Assembly (NCBI GenBank): GCA_030690515.1
Contig: JAUYGP010000561.1
Span: 1-12,034 of the forward strand
Source: Giesbergeria sp.
GTDB lineage: Bacteria > Pseudomonadota > Gammaproteobacteria > Burkholderiales > Burkholderiaceae_C
Direction of reading: 5' to 3'
Length of the DNA: 12,034 bases
Positions 6,559 to 12,034 of this stretch are shown here, piece by piece. The notes below the pieces were generated by a model. The model was not told the DNA's origin and searched no databases. It saw only the letters and a program-made list of their open reading frames with translations. The position numbers and the translations under genes are program-made. Every line of letters begins with the position of its first letter. Position 1 is the first letter of the stretch.

Positions 6559-8822
6559 GCCGCTGCCTCCGGGACTGGTGTGGTGCTGCCGGTTGGCGGC
6601 CCTGCCCGGCTTCCATCCTGCATGCGCCACAGGTGGGCATACAGGCCTTGCTGTTTCTGGATCAAGGCGTCGTGCGGGCCGGCTTCGACGATGCGGCCTT
6701 TGTCCATCACGATGATGCGGTGGGCATGGCGCACGGCAGAGAGGCGGTGGGCAATGATGAGCACGCTGCGGCCCTGGCATATGTGCGCCATGTTGCGTTG
6801 CACGATGGCCTCAGATTCGTAGTCGAGCGCGCTGGTGGCTTCGTCCAGGATGAGGATGCGCGGGTTGGTGAACAGGGCGCGCGCAATGGCAATGCGCTGG
6901 CGCTGGCCGCCCGAGAGGCTGCTGCCTTGTTCGCCCACCACGGTGTCGTAGCCCTCGGGCAGTTCGCTGATGAAGTCGTGCGCGCCTGCCAGGTGGGCGG
7001 CGTGTACTACCGTCTCGATGGGGGCCGCGGGGTCGGCAATGGCGATGTTCTCGCGCACGCTGCGGTTAAAGAGCAGGTTCTCTTGCAGCACCACCCCCAC
7101 TTGGCGGCGCAGTTGAGCGGCGTCGATGAGGCTGATGTCGATGCCGTCCACCAGGATGCGGCCTTGCTCGGGGGTGTAGAGGCGCTGGACGAGCTTTGTG
7201 AGCGTGCTTTTGCCGGAGCCCGAGCGGCCCACGATACCGATCACTTCGCCGGGGCGCACGTCCAGGCTGATGCCACTCAGTACCGGTGCGGCCTCGGGGC
7301 GGTATCTAAAGTGGATGCCGTCCAGGGTAATGCGGCCCTTGATCGGGGGCAGCTGGGCGGCGCTGCTGGGGGGCACTTCTGTGCGGGTGTTCAGGATGTC
7401 GCCCAGGCGGGCCATGGAAATGCCGGTTTGCTGGAAGTCGGTCCACAGCTGGGCCATGCGCATGATGGGCTGGGCCACGCGCTGGGCGAACATGTTGAAG
7501 GCCACAAACTGGCCCACGGTGAGTTCATTGCCCATGACCAGGTGGGCGCCGTACCACAGCGTGGCGGCGTTGACCAGCTTTCCGATGAGGTTGACGCCTT
7601 CGTGCGCCCAGCTGGCGAGGTTCTGGGTCTTGAAGCTGGCGCTGACGTAGGCGGCGAGTTGGTTGTCCCAGCGGCGGGCGAAGGATGGCTCCAGCGCGCT
7701 GGCCTTGACGGTCTGAATGCCGGTGACGGTCTCGACCAGCATGGACTGGTTCTCTGCGCCTCGCGCAAACTTGACGTCCAGCCGCTTGCGCAGGATGGGA
7801 ACGATGGCCAGGCTCAGGCCAAAGTACAGCGGCAGGCTGACGAGCACGATCAGCGTTAGCGGCACGCTGTAGAGCAGCATGACGGCAATGAAGATCACCG
7901 AGAACAGAACGTCCAGCAACACGGTCAGGGCGTTGCCCGTCAAGAAGCTGCGGATGTTCTCGAGTTCGCGCACGCGCGCCACCGAGTCGCCCACGCGGCG
8001 TGCCTGGAAGTAGGCCAGGGGCAGTTGCACCAGGTGGCGAAACAGCCGGGCGCCCAGTTCTACGTCGATGCGACTGGTGGTGTGGCTGAAGACGTAGCTG
8101 CGCAGCGCATTGAGCACACTCTCGAACACCACGACCACCACCAGGCCGATGACCAGCACGTCCAGCGTAGTGACGCCCCGGTGCACCAGCACCTTGTCCA
8201 TGACCACCTGAAAGAACAGCGGGCTGACCAGCGCAAAGAGCTGCAGCATGAAGGAAATCAGCAGCACTTCGCCCAAAAGCTTGCGGTGTTTGACGAGGCT
8301 GGGGATGAACCAGGAGAAGTCGAACTTGGCGAGATCGCCCGCCAAGCTGGCGCGGCTGGTGATGAGGATGAGCTCGCCCGTCCACTGCTGGGCGAAGGCG
8401 TCCATGGATTCGATGACCGGGCGCCCCCCCGCGCCGGATGCACCAGGGTCCTGAAGTAGCACCCGCTGGCCGTCGCATTGGGCCAGTACCACGGTGCGTG
8501 TCTCACCGTTGTCTGAGCGCAGCAGGGCCAAGGCTGGCAAGGGGGACAGGGGCAGGCGCTCCAGGGTGGTGCGCGAGAGTTTGGCTTTGAGGCCCAGGTG
8601 TTTGGCCGCGCGCAGCAGGTCGTCGGTGCTGGCCGACTGGCTGGGCTGTAGGCCCAATTGGTGGGCCAGGGTGGCAGGGTCTGCGGCGATCTGGTGGAAG
8701 CGGGCCAGCACACACAAGGCCGCCAGGAAGGCGCCGCCCGTTGCGTGAGAAGCGGCGGCATCCCTTTCCTCAGCCACGGCCTCTTGTGCAGCACCATGCG
8801 GGGCCGCGAAACGTACGTCCAT
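6555..8822 (-). CDS. hlyB: HlyB-type ABC exporter (type I secretion ATPase/permease) with C39-like domain
   Basis: 755 residues, inner membrane, ATP-driven export of the RTX cargo. The N-terminal C39-like domain spans about 25-155. The Cys of active bacteriocin-processing C39 domains is absent near GGAFLAALCVLARFH, as in E. coli HlyB, so it should bind rather than cut substrate. The six-helix membrane domain runs from about 180 to 450 (LQLFALVSPLFFQVVMDKVL, TSRIDVELGARLFRHL, RRVGDSVARVREL). The nucleotide-binding domain has Walker A GRSGSGKST (532-540), Q-loop Gln580, signature LSGGQ (636-640), Walker B ILILDE (656-661) and H-loop His692. The wording closely follows my recollection of E. coli HlyB throughout. 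An in-frame ATG at 8828 lies directly against the SD, so ATG 8822 is preferred. It is probably the first gene of the operon. Confidence 0.96.
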   Translation of the reverse strand: MDVRFAAPHGAAQEAVAEERDAAASHATGGAFLAALCVLARFHQIAADPATLAHQLGLQPSQSASTDDLLRAAKHLGLKAKLSRTTLERLPLSPLPALALLRSDNGETRTVVLAQCDGQRVLLQDPGASGAGGRPVIESMDAFAQQWTGELILITSRASLAGDLAKFDFSWFIPSLVKHRKLLGEVLLISFMLQLFALVSPLFFQVVMDKVLVHRGVTTLDVLVIGLVVVVVFESVLNALRSYVFSHTTSRIDVELGARLFRHLVQLPLAYFQARRVGDSVARVRELENIRSFLTGNALTVLLDVLFSVIFIAVMLLYSVPLTLIVLVSLPLYFGLSLAIVPILRKRLDVKFARGAENQSMLVETVTGIQTVKASALEPSFARRWDNQLAAYVSASFKTQNLASWAHEGVNLIGKLVNAATLWYGAHLVMGNELTVGQFVAFNMFAQRVAQPIMRMAQLWTDFQQTGISMARLGDILNTRTEVPPSSAAQLPPIKGRITLDGIHFRYRPEAAPVLSGISLDVRPGEVIGIVGRSGSGKSTLTKLVQRLYTPEQGRILVDGIDISLIDAAQLRRQVGVVLQENLLFNRSVRENIAIADPAAPIETVVHAAHLAGAHDFISELPEGYDTVVGEQGSSLSGGQRQRIAIARALFTNPRILILDEATSALDYESEAIVQRNMAHICQGRSVLIIAHRLSAVRHAHRIIVMDKGRIVEAGPHDALIQKQQGLYAHLWRMQDGSRAGPPTGSTTPVPEAAA

Positions 8823-8828
8823 AATCAT

Positions 8829-8834
8829 CCCTCC
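8829..8834 (-). promoter_or_regulatory. Ribosome binding site deciding the hlyB start
   Basis: Minus-strand GGAGGG at 8834-8829. It touches ATG 8828 with no spacer but has an ideal six-base spacer to ATG 8822, which favours the protein beginning MDVRFAAPHG. Confidence 0.7.
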
Positions 8835-8917
8835 AGATGCACCTTTTGTTTGTGAGGGATGTTAAGTAGGCCCAGGGGCAAAGCGCTTGTTCCGGGCTGC
8901 GGCAAAGGCGGTTCAAA

Positions 8918-8937
8918 TGCAAGTATTTGTGCTTGCA
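8918..8937. promoter_or_regulatory. Candidate operator: TGCAAG-N8-CTTGCA inverted repeat
   Basis: Perfect 6-bp arms around an 8-base AT-rich spacer, about 100 bases upstream of hlyB. Size and symmetry suit a dimeric regulator. No U-tract follows, so it is unlikely to be a terminator. Confidence 0.4.
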
Positions 8938-8989
8938 AAGATCGCTTTCAGGACATGGCTTCAGTGGAGATGTCGCTTGAAGTCGGCCA

Positions 8990-9005
8990 AAGCGCTGTAG
9001 CGCTT
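8990..9005. promoter_or_regulatory. 16-bp palindrome AAGCGCT-GT-AGCGCTT
   Basis: Perfect 7-bp arms with a 2-base centre. The half-site also occurs as the 8-bp palindrome AAGCGCTT at 8881-8888. Could be an operator; the AGCGC core is also shared with the element-like stretches in hlyD and priA. Confidence 0.35.
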
Positions 9006-9087
9006 CGAAACAATTTCCCCTGCTTCGTCCGTTGCCGCGCCGCAGCGCCTCGCGGGCCATTCAGTGGCCCTTAGAACTTGGCCACGC

Positions 9088-9093
9088 TATAAA
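9088..9093 (+). promoter_or_regulatory. Candidate -10 box (TATAAA) close to the CoA-binding gene start
   Basis: Ends eight bases before ATG 9102, so transcription would begin almost at the start codon. No Shine-Dalgarno is visible, which fits a leaderless transcript. No good -35 is seen at the normal distance. Confidence 0.35.
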
Positions 9094-9101
9094 CCTGTTC
9101 C

Positions 9102-9527
9102 ATGACCAACACCTCCCCCCCCACCGAAGCCGCCACCCTGCTGCGCGAGTGCCGCACCATTGCCGTGGTGGGCCTCTCGCCCAAGGCGCACCGTGACAGC
9201 CACCATGTGGCGCTGTACCTGCAGCAGCAGGGCTACCGCATCGTGCCGGTGAACCCGCTGGCCACGGAAATTCTGGGTGAGCGCTGCTGGCCTTCGCTGA
9301 CCGAGGCCGCCCGGCATGTGCAGATCGACCTGGTGGACGTTTTTCGCCAGAGCGACGAGGTACCGGCCATTGCCGACGAGGCCATCGCCATTGGCGCGCG
9401 CGGCCTGTGGCTGCAGCTGGGGGTACGCCACGATGCGGCCTGCGAGCGCGCCCGCGCCGCCGGACTGGCTGTGGTGCAGGACAAATGCACCCTGGTGGAA
9501 CACCAACGGCTAGGCGCCCCGGGTTGA
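9102..9527 (+). CDS. CoA-binding domain protein (YccU/PF13380 type)
   Basis: 141 residues, the usual length for this single-domain Rossmann-like family. Visible family motifs are IAVVGLSPKAHRDSH near residue 20, GYRIVPVNPLATEILGERCW near 44-63, DLVDVFRQSDEVPAIADEAI near 76-95, LWLQLGVRHDAA near 102, and AGLAVVQDKCTLVEH near the C-terminus. The fold binds CoA or a related nucleotide; the cellular role is not established. ATG 9102 starts just before the conserved domain and has no visible RBS. It lies 43 bases before hemE on the same strand and could be co-transcribed with it. Confidence 0.92.
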   Translation: MTNTSPPTEAATLLRECRTIAVVGLSPKAHRDSHHVALYLQQQGYRIVPVNPLATEILGERCWPSLTEAARHVQIDLVDVFRQSDEVPAIADEAIAIGARGLWLQLGVRHDAACERARAAGLAVVQDKCTLVEHQRLGAPG

Positions 9528-9570
9528 CCTGCACCCAGCCCACCCCGGCAAGCTAGGCGACAATCGGGGG

Positions 9571-10683
9571 ATGAGTTACGCCCCCCTGACCAACGACACC
9601 TTCCTGCGCGCCTGCCGGCGCCAGGCCACCGACTACACCCCCCTGTGGCTGATGCGCCAGGCGGGGCGCTACCTGCCCGAATACAAGGCCACGCGCGCGC
9701 GCGCCGGCAGCTTTATGGGCCTGGCCACCAACGTGGACTACGCCACCGAAGTGACGCTGCAGCCGCTCGACCGCTTCCCGCTCGACGCCGCCATTTTGTT
9801 CAGCGACATCCTGACCGTGCCTGACGCCATGGGCCTGGGCCTGACGTTTGCCGAAGGCGAGGGCCCGCGCTTTGCCAAGCAGGTGCGCGACGAGGCCGCC
9901 GTGGCCGAACTTGCCGTGCCCGACATGGACAAGCTGCGCTATGTGTTCGACGCCGTCACCAGCATCCGCAAGGCCCTGAACGGCCGCGTGCCGTTGATCG
10001 GCTTCTCGGGCAGCCCCTGGACGCTGGCCTGCTACATGGTCGAAGGCAAGGGCAGCGACGATTACCGCCTCGTCAAGAGCCTGATGTACAGCCGCCCCGA
10101 CCTGATGCACCGCATCCTGGCCGTGAACGCCGACGCTGTGGCGCAGTACCTGAACGCCCAGATCGACGCAGGCGCCCAGGCCGTGATGGTGTTCGACAGC
10201 TGGGGCGGCGTGCTGGCCGATGGCGCGTTCCAGCAGTTCAGCCTGGAATACACCCGCCGCGTGCTGGCGCAACTCAAGCGCACCGGGGTCGATGGCCAGG
10301 ATGTGCCGCGCATCGTCTTCACCAAAGGCGGCGGCATTTGGCTCGACGACATGAACGCCCTCGACTGCGAGGTGCTGGGCCTGGACTGGACAGCCAATCT
10401 GGGCAAAGCCCGCGCCATCGTGGGTGGTCAGGTGGGTGGCCCCGGCAAGGCGCTGCAGGGCAATATCGACCCGAACGTGCTGTTCGCCCCGCCTGCGCAA
10501 ATTGCGAGCCAGGTGCACGCCGTGCTCGACAGTTTTGGCAGGCCCCACACCGATCGCACGACGACCGGCCCGACGCATATCTTCAACCTGGGCCACGGCA
10601 TCAGCCAGTTCACCCCGCCCGAGCATGTGACCGCGCTGGTCGAAGCCGTGCACAGCTATTCGCGCGCGCAGCGTCAGCGCTGA
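9571..10683 (+). CDS. hemE: Uroporphyrinogen decarboxylase
   Basis: Cytoplasmic enzyme that removes four acetate carboxyl groups from uroporphyrinogen III to give coproporphyrinogen III in heme synthesis. 370 residues, close to the usual length, complete. Signature 1 PLWLMRQAGRYLPEYK at 24-39 carries the substrate-binding arginines. Catalytic Asp79 is in ILFSDILTVPDAMGLGL, followed by GFSGSPWTLACYMVEG (144-159, with the conserved Tyr), VMVFDSWGG (205-213), LQGNIDP (296-302) and HIFNLGHGI (336-344, conserved His). ATG 9571 is preceded by CGGGGG touching the start rather than a spaced SD, and by GACAAT at 9559-9564. A hairpin without a U-tract follows four bases after the stop. Confidence 0.97.
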   Translation: MSYAPLTNDTFLRACRRQATDYTPLWLMRQAGRYLPEYKATRARAGSFMGLATNVDYATEVTLQPLDRFPLDAAILFSDILTVPDAMGLGLTFAEGEGPRFAKQVRDEAAVAELAVPDMDKLRYVFDAVTSIRKALNGRVPLIGFSGSPWTLACYMVEGKGSDDYRLVKSLMYSRPDLMHRILAVNADAVAQYLNAQIDAGAQAVMVFDSWGGVLADGAFQQFSLEYTRRVLAQLKRTGVDGQDVPRIVFTKGGGIWLDDMNALDCEVLGLDWTANLGKARAIVGGQVGGPGKALQGNIDPNVLFAPPAQIASQVHAVLDSFGRPHTDRTTTGPTHIFNLGHGISQFTPPEHVTALVEAVHSYSRAQRQR

Positions 10684-10686
10684 AGC

Positions 10687-10719
10687 GCCGCCCGTGCTGC
10701 ACTTATGCACACGGACGGC
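10687..10719 (+). terminator. Hairpin directly behind hemE, no U-tract
   Basis: Stem GCCG-c-CCGTG-c-TGCA, loop CTTA, TGCA-CACGG-a-CGGC: 13 base pairs with one mismatch and one bulge, starting four bases after the hemE stop. The position suits a terminator or mRNA 3' stabiliser, but no T-run follows, so intrinsic termination is doubtful. Confidence 0.4.
10703..10711 (+). promoter_or_regulatory. Relaxed DnaA box TTATGCACA
   Basis: Fits TTWTNCACA with one change from the perfect box. It overlaps the loop and 3' arm of the hemE hairpin, so the match could be accidental. Confidence 0.3.
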
Positions 10720-10730
10720 CCAGCGGGCAC

Positions 10731-10753
10731 TGCGGCCAGTTCTCCTGGCCGCA
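10731..10753. repeat. Perfect 9-bp inverted repeat, TGCGGCCAG/CTGGCCGCA
   Basis: Loop TTCTC, placed 11 bases after the hemE hairpin, no T-run. It could act with the first hairpin at the mRNA 3' end. Confidence 0.6.
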
Positions 10754-10821
10754 TGCATGCAAAGTGGCAGCCAATCCATGGCATCAACGTAAGTGGTTGA
10801 TTCATAAGGCGGCAAAGGCAA

Positions 10822-10838
10822 TGCCTGTTTGGCAGGCA
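10822..10838. repeat. 6-bp inverted repeat TGCCTG/CAGGCA
   Basis: Loop TTTGG. Weak on its own; listed because it is the third dyad in 160 bases. Confidence 0.4.
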
Positions 10839-10885
10839 AAGTGATCAAAGCACGACGGCACAAGGGCTTGCGCGACCCACCAACG

Positions 10886-10911
10886 GGATATCAACAAAGT
10901 TATCCACAGAA
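10886..10911 (+). repeat. 26-bp direct repeat, copy 1, containing DnaA box
   Basis: Core AACAAAGTTATCCACAGAA preceded by GGATATC. Matches 11213-11238 in 25 of 26 bases, the sole difference being A/G at the fifth base. Confidence 0.85.
10900..10908 (+). promoter_or_regulatory. Perfect DnaA box TTATCCACA (copy 1)
   Basis: Exact match to the strongest E. coli oriC box. The conserved flanks on both sides argue that the site is kept as a longer unit. Confidence 0.6.
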
Positions 10912-11212
10912 AAGTGGGATGACTCAAAAAACCCTTGTCGTCACAAGCACTTGCAGCCGAAATGCAAAAAAATGAGTGAACTGGACGCCCTTATTGACGC
11001 TGTTGCGATCCACTGCCCCCCGCTGACGCACCACGCACACTTGACTTGTGCACATTTCTGGGGGAGCGGCGTTGCTGGTACTAACCCCATGCCCTGCAAG
11101 GCGCATGTTGTCGTAGCAAGACATTGATTTAAAAGGTATTTTTTGCACTGCAGCAATTTTCTGCTTCTGGCACCGGCACAACGCAGCCTGGCCCCATACG
11201 GCCTGGCGGACA

Positions 11213-11238
11213 GGATGTCAACAAAGTTATCCACAGAA
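11213..11238 (+). repeat. 26-bp direct repeat, copy 2, containing DnaA box
   Basis: Core AACAAAGTTATCCACAGAA preceded by GGATGTC, 327 bp after copy 1 and ending about 20 bases before the priA start. Confidence 0.85.
11227..11235 (+). promoter_or_regulatory. Perfect DnaA box TTATCCACA (copy 2), upstream of priA
   Basis: Lies 22 bases before ATG 11258, where a bound DnaA could block or adjust priA transcription. A degenerate reverse-orientation box (TGTGCAAAT, 11251-11259) overlaps the start codon. Confidence 0.6.
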
Positions 11239-11257
11239 TGCGGCCCGGCCTGTGCAA

Positions 11258-12034
<777 letters not shown>

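Larger units (their letters stand above)
8823..9101. other. Divergent intergenic region between the T1SS operon and the CoA-binding gene
   Basis: 279 bases that must carry promoters for both directions. Two inverted repeats and a TATAAA near the rightward start are listed separately. I found no convincing -35/-10 pair for hlyB; a possible minus-strand TTAACA lies close to the start but lacks a good partner. Confidence 0.6.
10684..11257. other. Intergenic region hemE-priA with DnaA boxes and inverted repeats
   Basis: 574 bases without a convincing gene. Contains three inverted repeats in its first 160 bases, a relaxed DnaA box, two perfect DnaA boxes inside a 26-bp direct repeat, and an AT-rich stretch around 11121-11150 (TTTAAAAGGTATTTTTT). 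I see no clear promoter, tRNA or riboswitch. Confidence 0.75.

Noticed and set aside
6559..6780. N-terminal extension of hlyD to an ATG at 6780
   Set aside because: The added 74 residues are Pro/Arg/His-rich out-of-frame hlyB sequence; the ATGA overlap at 6558 is the normal start.
6540..7859. 439-aa plus-strand frame
   Set aside because: Antisense to the hlyB nucleotide-binding and membrane domains.
9524..9564. TTGACC and GACAAT as a hemE promoter pair
   Set aside because: The spacing is 29 bases, too long for sigma-70; TTGACC also overlaps the previous stop codon.
9553..10863. 436-aa minus-strand frame, longer than hemE
   Set aside because: Antisense to hemE, whose full set of catalytic motifs is on the plus strand; no RBS or recognisable domain.
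11041..11069. TTGACT as -35 of a small RNA gene
   Set aside because: Nothing like a -10 stands at 16-18 bases, and no terminator follows.

Overview
The window looks like a chromosomal piece of a GC-rich betaproteobacterium, most likely a member of the Comamonadaceae close to Acidovorax. This rests on strongly G/C-biased third codon positions in the housekeeping genes, the hemE-priA neighbourhood, and two AT-rich element-like stretches of a type I remember from Comamonadaceae. No database search was possible.

Left two thirds (1-8822, all minus strand): a type I secretion (T1SS) locus read right to left. It starts with an HlyB-type ABC exporter carrying a non-catalytic C39-like domain (8822-6555). 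An HlyD-type membrane fusion protein follows, joined by an ATGA overlap (6558-5056). Then come three closely spaced genes I do not recognise: a 264-aa single-pass membrane protein, a 63-aa peptide and a 181-aa Cys-rich membrane-anchored protein. The last gene is a large RTX protein that runs off the left edge (3415-1, 1138 residues visible). Gaps are 4-bp overlap, 15, 9, 198 and 19 bases, so one operon with the cargo last is likely. No hlyC-like acyltransferase and no TolC gene is visible. Roughly 2520-5050, covering the three unknown genes and the first ~297 residues of the RTX protein, is much more AT-rich than both flanks. This suggests an exchangeable cassette between conserved export genes and conserved Ca2+-binding repeats.

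Middle (8823-9101): a 279-base divergent intergenic region with two inverted repeats and a possible -10 element very close to the next start codon.

Right third (9102-12034, all plus strand): a small CoA-binding (YccU-type) protein, hemE (uroporphyrinogen decarboxylase, heme synthesis), a 574-base non-coding interval, and the 5' part of priA (primosomal helicase), cut by the right edge. The interval holds inverted repeats behind hemE and two perfect DnaA boxes (TTATCCACA). The boxes lie in a 26-bp direct repeat, 25 of 26 bases identical, with copies 327 bp apart; the second copy ends about 20 bases before priA.
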